NCBI GenBank assembly: GCA_023653785.1
Contig: JAMKCH010035170.1
Location: 186,001 to 250,000 of the forward strand
DNA length: 64,000 nt
DNA from: Ophioderma brevispina
Taxonomy: Eukaryota > Echinodermata > Ophiuroidea > Amphilepidida > Ophiodermatidae
Direction of reading: 5' to 3'
Each line of letters opens with the position of its first letter. Position 1 is the first letter of the stretch. The position numbers were made by a program, and so were the translations under genes. Below the pieces are notes generated by a model that saw only the letters and a program-made list of their open reading frames with translations, ran no database searches and was not told the origin of the DNA. Positions 32,620 through 43,888 of this stretch are shown piece by piece.

Positions 32620-35520
32620 CTCCTTTATGGTCTGCCAAGATGGGTAATGTCTTGGCTGGTTCCTGAACTCCGCTTAGGCTCCTTGACTGTGCATTGTTGC
32701 TCCCACAGTGGGCAACCAAGAGATGTTTCATTTGGGATGGTGCCTGTGCCACAACCCCAGATAGTGTCCCTGAGTGCTTTCAGGTAGCCCCCCTGCTGTA
32801 CAAAGAACTTTAGATTGACTGATTCTGGTTTCCTCCATCTGTTGAGACAAAACTCTGCCATTCAGCCCATGAGGGTCACTCCAGGTGAGATGCTCACCAG
32901 TTCAATAACCAATATGCCTTATATTTTGGTTCATGTCAGAGTCATTCTGTCCCCACAAGCGACTCTCTTAACTCCTTAGTTTTGGGGTTGGGCTTTGCTT
33001 AAGAAACTCCCTCTCTCTCTGTGGATTTAAGGCAGTTAGCAGCTGATCTCTGTCTGGACATAGGGGGCTCAACATATTAGATAGTTGGCAGCTACGTTCT
33101 TGCGTGCTCACTACGAACTGATGTCTGGGGAGCATATCCGGCTAACATAGTTCGCCGCTTGAGTGGCGACGAGATCTGTGATAAGCCGGCAGGAGGCATT
33201 TAACGCTGGATCAACTTCTTGGCATGGTTTGATTTTTGCCCCTAAAAGTTAGGACATACTTTACACATGAGCAGCACGGGCCAGTGCCGCCGATCTTAGG
33301 ATATGTGGGCGAACACCCCCATCTTGTGCCATGAGTTTGTTCAAGAATTATTGCGGATGCGTGAACATACTTCTACCTTGCGTCTTTTTTGTTATAAGGA
33401 GAGAGTGTGTGCGGGTCATTTATCACATCAAAGTTGCCCAGGGGTTGTTCCAACCAGTTACTTATTAAGCTTGGCGTTTTGACTTCACGGTTCGCGTAGA
33501 TGAAAGCATCGCCTTCGTCTTGGATGGATTATGGCAACGTATAGGTGGTTTCTCATAATAGAAGTAGTTCATCCAAAGCTTTGGGGCTAGTCTCTCTCAC
33601 AACTGTGAAGTCTCATCTTGGCTGCTAATTCCCAATCGTCTTGGCATAGATAAACGCCAGGGTTTCCTGCCCTCCTAAATTGGTCATTTAGTGGTAGATG
33701 TTGAACAGGAGAGGTCGAGGACGCTCCTTAGGGTATTCCCATTCTTGAAGCCACGCCCATGGGTTCCTTCCTTTCCTCCAAGCTGACCAACCACAAAATC
33801 CGTTTTGCAACATTAGTTCAGTCAGCAATGTCTTGTGAGTTCACATAAATCTTAGGAGTATAGCTCTGTATTGTACAGTGTCATAAGCGGCTGATAGATC
33901 GACGCAAACGACTTCCGGTACCAACCTTCCTCGAAACTATCCTCGATGTGTTGAATTGGGGGTGAGTAAATGGCTTGCTGTTGATTTGCTGGGCGGAAAC
34001 CTGCTTGTAATGCTGGTATGAAAGGTGTTCGTCTATCACAGTTGCGATGCGGTTGAGCGAGACGTTCAAAGAGCTAGTAGGTATGGCTGGGAGCGATAAT
34101 TGGTCTATATCGCTTGGATTAGATTAGAGAGAATTTTTTGTTTCTCGGGTAATTTGGAGATCCTGTCCTCTTCATCGCGGGTAGATTGTGAGTGAGGTGC
34201 TGGGATCTGGCGTTGTTTTCGGTTCAGATGGTAGTATTTCTAGAAGAGCTCAGCAAACACAGTATATACCTGAACAGTTCTATCCTTGAGAGTGTTATCT
34301 TTGGTTGGGGGTCCCTCCGGATATTATCGCCTCCCGTCTTTCTAGTGTCGCTACTATGCCCTTTTCCAGTACTTTAACGGCGTCCCATCCGAATGTTATG
34401 ACCAGAATTGCATGAGCAGATACCGGTGATGAATTAGCACTCGAAGGGTATGTTTGGCTCTTTCAATCTGAGGTTCAGCTTCTACCGGTTCCCAAATGTG
34501 ATACAGAGGGTACAGGAGGGACCCTCAACCAAATATTAACACCTCGCAAGATATGAACTATCCCCGATATATAACTGTTTGCTGAGATCTCCTACATCTC
34601 AACTAGAACACCAGATTCAGTCCTCACTTCAATCGACCCGCTTGATGAGAGACCAATTGGATCTCAAAAATTCGGGAAACGAATTCTCTCGGTATGAGTG
34701 CAGTTGGAAGTTTAAAACTCACACCGGTAGTATGCTTACATTTATTTAAAAGAGTGGTGGGCAATGTGGGTGTTGTAAGATTTGGCTCTGTGGAGGTTCT
34801 GTTGGATCCCCTTGAACCTTTCGGATGGTAGACCATGCTCTCTTGCTGTTATGGGTCATATCGATGGATCCAATTAAGGTATGCCAGGTTTGATCTTTTC
34901 TGCGCGATTCGAACTCGACACCTTCTCACCTCTAGCAGTTGTTTTAGCTGAGAAAGGATCAGTCAACATGGTTGACGGTTGGTTATATCGTGATATTCTT
35001 TAGCCATTCCTTGGAAGGTATGTAGGTTTACGTCTTACAGCCTCTGGGTTATCAATCTCCGAGCAGTCTTGAATCATAGTTGACAAATCTGGTAATTTAT
35101 GGGGTTGGGCAATACTCTTCATGTTCTGATCAAGGTCATCAGTGAATCCTTGCCAGTATGCTTTCCTGTATAGTTAGAGCGCGCTTAAAGGCACTTTGTT
35201 TGAATTTTGTACCAGCGTTTTGACTTGGATTACCGATTGGTCGAAAGTGTGCGTAGTGGAACAGGATCCAGAACAATCTTGCTACACAGGTTTATGTTTT
35301 GCCTAACAATAGCTAGATCAGGGTTGTTGAACCTCTCTTCCAACGGGCTCTATAATGATGGCGACGGAAGGAGACGTAGATCTTTGACAGCTTGTCCGTC
35401 TTCATTGGGTATTGTAGCCCCATTGTGTACTATGGCTGTTGAAATCGCAAATGAAGAAATGAGGTTTGGTGGAATGGACTGCCCGAGATTGAAGTGAGGG
35501 GGCTTGAAATCGAGTTAAGG
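32620..35520 (-). pseudogene. LINE ORF2 remnant: linker, RT and C-terminal tail
   Basis: Reading on the minus strand from high to low coordinates: RFNNPDLAIVRQNI with a basic linker (about 35330-35280); a degenerate PRNG/IPRG-type block near 35010; AWSTIRKVQGDP near 34830-34780; LIPALQAGFRPANQQ (about 34030-33985), matching the RT motif EQAGFRPG; HIEDSFEEG (about 33950-33925); YDTVQYRA (about 33885-33855); and LLFNIYH near 33700, followed by a YADDWELAA-like box near 33640. The C-terminal tail reaches about 32640. Stops and frame changes occur throughout. The endonuclease part is not recognisable. It overlaps the end of unit B and probably supplied the 3' fragment in unit A. Confidence 0.8.
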
Positions 35521-36149
35521 AGGTTTGTATGCCACTATGAGAGAGATGAGCTCAATGGTGAAGACGTCGATGCTCTCTGAACTCTATCTATCCCGTAATT
35601 TGAATCGTTTGGAAGCTAAGCTCTTAAATTGTCTATTGATATTTTATTGGTGGTTTGTTGGTTTGTTTTCTTATCGCCAAATAGCTCTTTTGGGATGATT
35701 GAATCTTTTCTGGTTCTTATTCAAGGGCCATTATGTGGTATGGTCTGCACCCACTATAGTGGGCAAAAATTTTAAAAAAATAAAGAATTTTTTTGTTTTT
35801 TTGTCAAAAATATCGCAGTGTTACAACAAAAAGCAGCAATATGTAGTTAGGACTTGTCCACCATTCAGCCTGCCTTCCGTTGCCATGGCCTGCATATATT
35901 CAGTGAATCCATCTCTTTTTTTCGATCCGCGACAAAATTGCCCGGACTTCCTGCCTCTGTTCTTTCAAAAGCCATCACCATTAAAAACGCGGCAGCGAGG
36001 CAGATGTTTTTTTAGGGCATACCACCTGGTTCAGTCAGGATTTACATGTACATTTCAACAGATCTACTGATACAGATCGTTATTTTCCTTCTTTTTAAAG
36101 CCCATCGTGCTTTAACCCCTTGCATGTGCCCTTGAAACGACAAATATTT
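35521..36149. other. No recognisable feature
   Basis: The open frame at 35699-36070 (plus, 123 residues) is low-complexity at its start and has no domain that I recognise. Confidence 0.35.
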
Positions 36150-36320
36150 AAAATTGTTTCAAAATTGCCAAATTATGCATTTTAATGGTCCTATTCAGAA
36201 TCAGCATAAAAAATGCATTCAAATGCGTACAAAACAAGACTAGTCTTAGGTAGTTTTGTTTGAGATGGCTTCCCAAATGACCTGCGTCATTTCGGGAAGC
36301 CATCTCAAAACCACTGAACA
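36150..36320. repeat. Dispersed ATGCAT/CTAGTCTTAG repeat with 16-bp hairpin
   Basis: Contains the block AAAAAATGCATTCAAATGCG and ACAAGACTAGTCTTAGG. Directly after it comes a hairpin with arms TTTGAGATGGCTTCCC and GGGAAGCCATCTCAAA around a loop of about 19 bp (36259-36309). Confidence 0.7.
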
Positions 36321-36603
36321 TATTTATAACCAGGAGTGAACGGTTAATCAGATCGTTCCTCGTTATGCCCATATAGAGAGGAATTGGTGGTGGTAGATTT
36401 CTCATCCACTCAATCATTATGGCCATTTCATGTTTGGATTGCCTTTTATTTATTGGAGGTGTTAGTTAACTCAAGGACGCCGCTCGACAGTAGATAAAAG
36501 TAACTCATCTGGATAGATTCTGCAATATGAAATTCATATGTTTTCAAGTTCACAGGTAAAACGTGTTGTCACTATAAACGCTGAAGAGTAAAAAACCATT
36601 AAA

Positions 36604-36857
36604 AAGATACTCTTCTTTCTCCTCTTCCTCCTCCTCCCTTTCTTTCTTTCTTCTCTTTCTTCTTTCTTTCTTTCTTTCTTTCTTTACTTCTTTTCTTTTT
36701 CTTCTTTCTTGTTTCTTCTTCTTCTTTCTTTTTCTTTCCTTTCTTCATTCGTTCTTCTTTCTTTCTTCTTCTTTATTCTTCTTCTTCTTCTTAATTTCTT
36801 CTTTCTTTTCTTCTTCTTTCTTCTTTCTTGTTCTTCTTCTTTCTCTTTCTTTCTCTG
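36604..36857. repeat. Polypyrimidine tract (CTT/CTTT)n
   Basis: About 250 bp of almost pure C and T on the plus strand, mixing TTC and TTTC units. The minus-strand open frame rich in K, E and R across it (36684-36947) is a translation of this repeat. Such tracts can form triplex DNA. Confidence 0.9.
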
Positions 36858-37289
36858 AGAGCATTGTCGCCCAATATCACGAAGATCACGTACCATAATC
36901 AACATGATACAAAATTGCCACAAAATAACGGTAGAAGAATTTTCCAAGATGCGCTAAATCAAGCACGTGTCAATGGTTTCTATTTTACATGTTTGCATTA
37001 GAATCGGGTTTGAAGTAACCAATTACCAGACTGGAATGAAAGGAATCCCTCATGTTACGTTCATACCCGCGACAGATACGTTACCTGCCTCCCCCAGCGC
37101 TCTTGCTAAACAACGTGACACATAATCGAATACCCACACCATGCTTTAGTATGATGGAATAATGATAGGTATAGAGATTAAGTCTTTAAAGCATGTACTT
37201 TTATAAGAACGGATGATTAAGAAAAAGGCCGGCCAGATCCAGATAACATTACACGATACGTACTTATTTAAGGTTAGGCAATATATAAA

Positions 37290-37332
37290 AATAGGATATT
37301 TTTTTTATTTTTTTTATTTTTTTTATTTATTT
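37290..37332. repeat. T8A-type low-complexity tract
   Basis: Repeats of ATTTTTTTT separated by single A. Confidence 0.8.
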
Positions 37333-37437
37333 GCAAATATTAAAGTTTACGATTTTGAATGATTTTCAGGAATTCATTAATGTTAATATTTGGTCATTTT
37401 TGGGAGACCAAACTTGAAAACTTTAACGGAGAATGGC

Positions 37438-37672
37438 CCGTTTCTTTTTTCAATTTCCCCCTCCTCTCTACTCTCTTTTCTCTTATCTTTCTCCTCTCTC
37501 TCTATCTCTATATCGCTCACTCTTTCTCCCCTATTCTTTCTTATTTGATCTTTCTTCCCCGCTCTTTCTTTCTCGATCTTCTGCATTTCTTGTTCTATCT
37601 GCCTGTTCTCTAACCAATCTCATTCTGTCTTTTCTCACGCCTCTCTCTCTCTCTTCTCGCTTTCTATCTTCC
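37438..37672. repeat. Second polypyrimidine tract (CTCTTT-rich)
   Basis: About 230 bp that is very rich in C and T, with CTCTCTCTCT stretches and more interruptions than the tract at 36604-36857. The open frames across it (37359-37729) are low-complexity. Confidence 0.8.
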
Positions 37673-37739
37673 TATAGTTGGTTTAGGTGTCTGTTTAAGT
37701 TAGCTCAATTCAATTCGCTTTCGATTTAAAAAAAACTGG

Positions 37740-38230
37740 CCTAGGTCATATTCATACATACATCAGCAAACCATCATCCACAATTTCCAGTGATAATAAA
37801 ATAACCTCGCCCAGAGTAGGAGGCGGACAATCCTGAAGCGTAATTAAAACATTCTATTTAGCTATCTCCTATTCAACATAATGGTTTGGGGAAACTTGTC
37901 GAGGTAATGTCATTTAGCTGTTCAAATAAGTCAACCTCTCTTTTGTAGTTCTGTCAAGATTTTGTCAAGATAAAAAAGTCACGGGTTGAAAGCAGGAAGA
38001 AAAAATATAATAACTACTTCTTTTAGTGCTTTCTTTGTTTAGGATAAAGGGATCTTTCGGGATCGAAGGATTTTGCTAGGTTGGTTTTGTTACATATTTA
38101 ATTAATATGTAAAAGTAGCACCGTCGCCGATATTAAAATACATTCGCACATGAGGCAGAACTAAATGTTCCCGGTCCAAATCACATGTTTTGGTGGAACA
38201 CTCGTGAAAAACATGATTTTGAATGGTAAG
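37740..38230. other. No recognisable feature
   Basis: AT-rich, with no open frame or repeat boundary that I can support. Confidence 0.35.
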
Positions 38231-38232
38231 CA

Positions 38233-38480
38233 TTAAAGGTGCAATGCAGAGATTTCACATATCAAAGGGTGGCCCTAAAAAAATTGAAAATTCTGATTTT
38301 TGCAAATAGTGTAAGCTTTCTATCACAAATATCCCCATCTGAAAGGATTATAAAGCTGAGAATTGCTTGGTTACAAAAAATTGTGTGTTTTAATGTTAAA
38401 TTTAAGCATAAAATCTCCTTTTGTTTTCTTTTGCATTTAAGACATTTCTATACCAAAATACAAGATGCAAATGTTTTTAA
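38233..38480. mobile_element. TTAAAGGTGCAA MITE family, copy 1 (3' end unclear)
   Basis: Starts TTAAAGGTGCAATGCAGAGA and shares, in order, GAAAATTCTGATTTTTGCA, TATCCCCATCTGAAAGGATT and AGCTGAGAAT with the complete element at 50341-50693. The right terminal repeat is missing or too diverged to place. The open frame at 38239-38484 lies entirely inside it. Confidence 0.75.
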
Positions 38481-38506
38481 TTGAATGCAATAAATGGTGT
38501 TCTTGA

Positions 38507-38655
38507 TAAACTCGGCTCGTGATAAACTTGGCTCGTGATTAATCGGCTCGTGCAAAAACTCGGCTCGTGATGAAACTTGCTGGTGACGAACTCGGCTCGT
38601 GATGAAACTCGGTCCGTGGTTCAACTCTGCTCGTAATACAACTCGGCTCGGGCGC
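38507..38655. repeat. Minisatellite, about 18-bp CTCGGCTCGTGATAAA units
   Basis: Eight to nine tandem units of AACTCGGCTCGTGATGAAA type, increasingly degenerate towards 38655. AACTCG/AAACTCG words with CGCGG continue sporadically to about 38765. Its GC content is high compared with its surroundings. Confidence 0.85.
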
Positions 38656-38863
38656 TTGTGGAAATAAAACCACCCGAGGTTGTTGTCGAACTCGCGGCGG
38701 TCAGTGTGTTAAACTCGACGCGGTTGTGTCAAATTCGGCATGTTTGTGTTTAAACGCGGCGCTATCCAGGGCGTGCCAGCACTAAATCTCCCAAAATAAA
38801 CGAGGAGTAGTCAGCTGCCCATATTGCAGACCGACCCCGATATTCGCATATATTTTCGCTCAA

Positions 38864-38887
38864 AACTTGTTGTTGTTGTTGTTGTTA
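38864..38887. repeat. (GTT)n microsatellite
   Basis: Seven TTG units in a row. Confidence 0.9.
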
Positions 38888-38929
38888 TCAAGTGAAAAAC
38901 TCTGTTTCATTCGTGGAAAGAAAGAACCA

Positions 38930-39200
38930 GGTGAGCATCTTCCATCTGGAGCCGACTCCCAGTCATGGGCTGAATGGCGATGTCTCAACAGATTGAGAAC
39001 CAGAATCGGCCGATCTAACCCGTGATTTTGGAACTGCACCACAGACAATGGAACATCCCTTGGCCTGCCCACTGTTGGAGCAACAATGCACAGACAAGGA
39101 CCTTGCAGAATTCAGTGAAGCAGCCAGACGTTGTACCCATCTCTGTCTGGATCATATTTGAGAACCACTATGGTTGGATACGATAAGAAGAACAATCAAC
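38930..39200 (+). pseudogene. LINE ORF2 C-terminal tail
   Basis: The plus strand reads MEHPLACPLLEQQCT, then KDLAEFSEAARRCTH, directly after a degenerate C-x-C block. This is the zinc-knuckle-like tail found after the RT domain in many non-LTR elements (typical form TMQHLLSCPLL). The inverse-oriented copies at 28835-29100 and 32640-32900 show the same segment. It ends at a stop codon around 39160. Confidence 0.8.
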
Positions 39201-39689
39201 TGTCATTTTGGAAATACATTTTTCTTGAAGTTATTTATTGAACCGTGAACAAAACACAAAGGAAAATGCTAAAATCACCAAATGCACATTTAATTTGCAA
39301 GACCGGATATGATATCAGCAAATCAATCCACCAGGTTTTTGTGAATCAAATATTAAGATACTTTGATGTCATTTCCATTTAATCTCACAGCTATTTAACG
39401 CGAAATCATGCATATGCTAATAGCAATTAAGTTCATGTTTTACGCTTGATTCCGAATGAAAAAGCATGTGGTTTTAATTCACTCGATCGAAACCGTGACT
39501 GGGTTTTTCACAAGCCGAAAAAATCAAATTATCAACAATATAAGTAATTTGTGATGAATTCAGTTTTCGCTCGGCAAACCAAGTTCTTCCATAAAAAGAA
39601 ATAGAAATCTCAGAATTACAATTGAAGCATTTTTCGATTAAAATTGTCTCGATGGTGTTATCTACTTTAACTATTTTCGGTATTTGAAT
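39201..39689. other. No recognisable feature
   Basis: AT-rich, without coding signal. Confidence 0.35.
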
Positions 39690-40396
39690 GCATGGTAGGA
39701 TTAGTAGGGTTTTAAATCAGAATCCCATTCTAGAAGTTTGGGGAAGAAGGTTTGAAGATGTTTTTTCTATATAGTTTGAAGGCCTAAGGGTGCTGAATCA
39801 GAATTTTTTGGGTCAAGGTCATCCTGGGGCAAAAATATCCAATGCTCAGATTTTGTTGAAACTGGTATCAAATTATTGCTCTGGTCATAATGAAGCAGAA
39901 ATGCATTTTAATTCTTTGGGTGACAGCTATGTATGGAGTCATGTTTTGGTGACCCCTACAGAATATGTAGACCCTTGTTACATTTTGCCCACTAATTACG
40001 AAACCAAATGCCAAACATTGTAAAATAAGGCAAGACGAACAATTTGACACCAGTTTCAACAAAATCGGAGCACTGGGTATAAGGTTTACCCCAGGATGAC
40101 CTTGAATCTTAATAGGGTTGTACCTGCTTAACTAAAGGTCAGAACCTAGACAAACTATACCTTTTTAAGCCTTATAATGAGACAAATACATTTGGTGCAC
40201 ATTGAAACACATTTGGACTTGATTTCAAAATTTACCCCTGTACTAATTTTACCCCTTATTTTACAAAGTTCCCCACATTTCCCAGAGGTTGGACCCAAAA
40301 ATTCTGATTCAGCACCCTTCAAACTATAGAAAAAACATCTTCAAACCTTCTTCCCCAAACTTCTAGAATAAAATTCTCATTTATAACCCTACTAGA
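39690..40396. mobile_element. Long foldback element (0.7 kb inverted repeat)
   Basis: The outer arms pair 39690-39815 (TAGTAGGGTTTTAAAT, TAGAAGTTTGGGGAAGAAGG, TTTGAAGATGTTTTTTCTAT, GGGTGCTGAATCAGAATTTT) with 40290-40396, read as the complement. Inner arms pair 39818-39875 (GTCATCCTGGGGCAAA, TTTTGTTGAAACTGGTATCA) with 40045-40105. The whole stretch can fold into one long stem interrupted by a central loop of about 170 bp and an asymmetric segment. The open frames at 39790-40062 are incidental. No transposase is present. Confidence 0.85.
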
Positions 40397-40851
40397 TCTA
40401 ATGTAAAATCTGAGTTTGATTTACTCTCTTGATCACCGTCTTAAGACTGTGTAATTCCTGCATTAAATTATTTGCATAACTATCTGAAATTGTAAAGCTG
40501 GCAACTTCAACTTCAAGTAAAATCGCTTTGTTTTAATGAGACTAATTCAAAGAATCGTAAGATTTAGAAAGTGACTATGAGTCATCGAGACTAAATATTT
40601 TTTTTGCGTGATATTGTCAAATGCAGTATGACTTATTACAAAACTAATTTATGCAACAGTATATTCAAGAATGTGCTCAAATTTAGATGTTCTTTTCTGC
40701 AAATGTCACGCTTCAATAAATTTATGAGCGTTTCAATTACCTTTCATTCAAATCTTGGTATTATTGTCACGCAAATGAACGGTTACATAAGTCTGTGCAA
40801 TGATCTTCAATTCTTATTACTTATGGTTATTGCTAGATTCTCATTTCGTGC

Positions 40852-41094
40852 TGTGAGTGCAACAAGGTAGTAAGTGCAATAGCTGCCATGTGATATATCT
40901 GTGTGCTGCCATGTATTAGGATAGCTCTCAATTTATCTTGAGTCAGTGGCTCTTGAAATGGTTCTTCTTCAGGTGACGAGTCGCCTGAAGAACCATTTCA
41001 AGAGCCACTGACCAAAGACTTTTCATAATAGTATGTTTGATGGGAATTTCTGACAAATGGCAGCTATTGCCCTTACGACCTTGTTGCACTTACA
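40852..41094. mobile_element. Palindromic MITE with perfect outer arms and central hairpin
   Basis: The outer arms TGTGAGTGCAACAAGGTAGT...GCAATAGCTGCCAT (40852-40890) pair with 41057-41094 with about three mismatches. A central hairpin of about 33 bp per arm (40942-41012) starts GTCAGTGGCTCTTGAAATGG and is perfect except for a 3-base indel and one transition. The fragment AGCTGCCAT also appears at 52208. Confidence 0.85.
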
Positions 41095-41367
41095 TGACGA
41101 TTTATTTTCTAGACATTTCAGGGGGAACACTGCGGCAGCATCAAGGCCAAGTTATAAAAATATCCAAAAATTAATGAACCAACACAGAGCAGAATAGCCA
41201 AGTTATATAACCAAAAAACAGAGTTTATACGAAAAAAAATGGATATGGTTTTTTAAAGGACCATATTTTTTTCAAGCTTCCAAAACCAATTTGTTGGAAT
41301 GTTCTACACACAGGAAGACAAATCACGTTTTTCTGAGAGGACATGAGTTAATTTCACTGTGTTTAAT

Positions 41368-41474
41368 GGCATAATTACATAATACCCCTCTGTATAATGT
41401 GCCTTTTCCGTTAACGGAATAAAGAATATGAGCGATACAGCATAGGTGCGTGTATAATGTAATTATGCCGTTTG
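41368..41474. repeat. Inverted repeat around TTCCGTTAACGGAA
   Basis: Arms TGGCATAATTACATAATAC and GTATAATGTAATTATGCCG enclose about 65 bp that contain the perfect 14-mer TTCCGTTAACGGAA. The sequence GTATAATGTAATTATGCC also follows the element ending at 49206. Confidence 0.7.
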
Positions 41475-42231
41475 AATATATCTTCTGATGCAGATGCACG
41501 CACCCTCAAAAGGAATTTCGATGTGTTGTTTGAGTGCACCTTTAAAACTAAAACTTAGTACTGATATAAAAACACATTGCTGCATGAGGCAGGCCCCAAA
41601 TTGTATTTTTCATGGCAAATCATGCAAACATTAATTTTAAAAGCCTTTTTAAAAAGCTGCAGAGTATTTTTGGAAATTAATCTATTTTAGAATGAGGAAA
41701 TTGTAATTCTTGGAAAGAGGATGTAATTATTACATGTTGTGCATTAAAGCCGAGGATTAATTGACATTTAAATGGCTTTATTGTTCATATTGTTAGGTTG
41801 AATTTAATAAATGGTCTAGGTGCTGGCACTAAAGTTAATAATTATTCGCTATCCAAAATGATAATTAATAATCGTTATTATGGTTACATCGTGTTTGAAA
41901 GAATTAAATCTTCCTACCTTGTCATCTGAAGATGGATTAATCTCCAAAAACACCCAAGTTTAAAAAATGTTCTCTTGGTGAGATGATAGACATAGACATT
42001 TTTAACAGTGCATCGGAAAAACGTTTTGACTGAGAAATATACTTGGACATGGTTTCCATGAAATAAGTTATCCAAGCAGTATCATGTTAAAGATACATGA
42101 TGACATTTCCAGAGAGAACCGCCCCAATTGTTTTAACCCTGTTTTTTTGCATATTTCGAATGCTTACCAATTCACGCCTGAAATGAAAAAGCCGAATACG
42201 CCGTCTTTATGTAATAAGATGATTATTTAGT

Positions 42232-42257
42232 AATTTCTGTCGTGCACGACAGAAATT
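42232..42257. repeat. Perfect 26-bp palindrome
   Basis: AATTTCTGTCGTG followed directly by its complement. It is related to the TTTCTGTCCGTTAACGG palindromes at 47167-47190 and 62047-62070 and may be the centre of a decayed element of that family. Confidence 0.85.
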
Positions 42258-42574
42258 CAAAGCATGATTTTCTATAGGGACGATTACGATATAAGGTAAG
42301 TTCAAAACAAGGTTTTGCGGTTTTCTTTTGTACTTGTTTGTCCAATAAACTTTCGAAACGTTCTCGGTCTACGACCGATCCAGTACAATTTGAGAGAAAT
42401 TCATATCCTCAAAAAATCTCCTGTCACTTTAACACTGCCATCAAATCTGTATATGGGTAACCTGTTGATGGCAGTTGTATCTAACGTAGAAAATAACAAT
42501 TAATATGCAAAAAACAAAACAAAAACAAAATAAACATGCATATGCACAGGGCCCAGAAACAGTTCTCTATTTTG

Positions 42575-42905
42575 TTATGATATCATTAGAGTTGTTGTTG
42601 TTCTTCTTCTTGTGTATGAGGCAGCAGCTAAATGTATATTGAAGTTGGTGGTCAATGGTGGAGCCAGCTCACTGTTGACTGGTTGGGATTTGAGGAGTCT
42701 ATCCGCAGGTGGACGAAAGGTAAGGCACTCGTTGAGAATGTGATCCGCAGTCTGTGATGGAGAGCCATGCACATTGGAAGGCTGGAGATGGTCGCAGCCC
42801 CGGTCGATACATATTGCTGTTGAAACGACCGGCACATGTGCGAATCCTGTTCAATGTGACCCACTCCTTACGTGGAAGGTTGCTACCAGGTGGGAGTTCT
42901 GTCAT
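42575..42905 (-). pseudogene. LINE ORF2 C-terminal fragment
   Basis: Minus strand: RKEWVTLNRIRTCAGRFNSN and MYRPGLRPSPAFQCAW in one frame, then QTADHILNECLTFRPP and PVNSELAPPL and TRRR in another. This is the classic end of an ORF2, with a C-x-C...H...C knuckle. The same order is found at 14160-14580 on the plus strand. At least one frameshift separates the two halves. Confidence 0.85.
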
Positions 42906-42989
42906 AGGTGTGATAGTGAATTGGTCTGGTCTTGGAGTTGGAGTTAAATTGGGTTGTCACTCAATGGTACATGATGTAATGCTGGATTC

Positions 42990-43303
42990 ATCTTTTCAAA
43001 CAAATAAGACAAGTTCTATTGAGCACGAACTTCATAAAGTTGGTTGGTTGAGAGGGGGAGAGGGTACGGGAGGGAGTGGAAAGGGTAAGAAAGGGAATAA
43101 TGAGTAAAATAATGAACGAACGAGTGGGGTTGACGGACTGCCGACGGAGATCGGATAGACGGGCGGATGGACCCGCCGGACGGATAAGAAGTTCCAGGAT
43201 GATTCTTTTGTTTCCGATTGTGCGGTGCACCACACAATCGTCACGGTTTTTCTGTGTGCGTGCGGAATAAAGCTCATCATACCCCAAAATTACTAGTGAG
43301 TTC
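42990..43303. other. No recognisable feature, locally GC-richer
   Basis: Contains GAGGGGGAGAGGG-type and GACGGACGG-type words and overlapping short frames on both strands. I recognise nothing. Confidence 0.35.
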
Positions 43304-43888
43304 TTGTCAGACGGACGGACGGGGATGGATAAAATAAATTAGACAAGAAGACATTCTTTTAAGTCCGCCTTGAACTTTTACAATATATACCAGACACAAT
43401 CCATTGTCCATTCTTCTCAATAAAAGTGTCGAGATCTTGACGACAGTAAATTCACACAAGTGCCCCATCCTGACCGTTACACTGCAACAAGTTGACACCC
43501 ATATCGCATTTGCAATGAACATGTGATATTATGTGTGACAAGTATGAACGCATTGAGAAAATCTTAAAGGTTAAATTTTACATGTCGATGTCAAAAATGA
43601 TATAGTGTAAGTCAAGTTATGCAAAAGAGTGATTGGATCCAAAACTATAACACCCTTTACTTATGGATTTGATTACAACTCGCTTTACATATTAGCTCCG
43701 TTTTCTGGTCATAGAGGGCCGAGGGTTAACTCCCTTATGGTAGAACAATTATTAGTAACATTAAAAAAAATTAACCCTTTATGTGCTGAAAACAAACAAT
43801 TTCATCATGGATGTTGCCAAACCGTTACTGTACAAACTCTATGGGAAAATGACGTGTATTTTGCAACAAAAAAAAAAAAAAAAAAAAA
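43304..43888 (+). repeat. 585-bp tandem unit, copy 1, ending in A21
   Basis: Starts TTGTCAGACGGACGGACGGG and ends with 21 A at 43868-43888. It differs from copies 2 and 3 at only a few places (GTCGAG/GTTGAG, CCCCATCC/CTCATCC, one A in AAAAATGAT). Confidence 0.95.

Noticed and set aside
36684..36947. Lysine- and glutamate-rich 87-residue frame
   Set aside because: A translation of the (CTT)n tract on the opposite strand.
39790..40062. Open frames of 77 and 64 residues
   Set aside because: Both lie inside the long foldback element and overlap each other on opposite strands.
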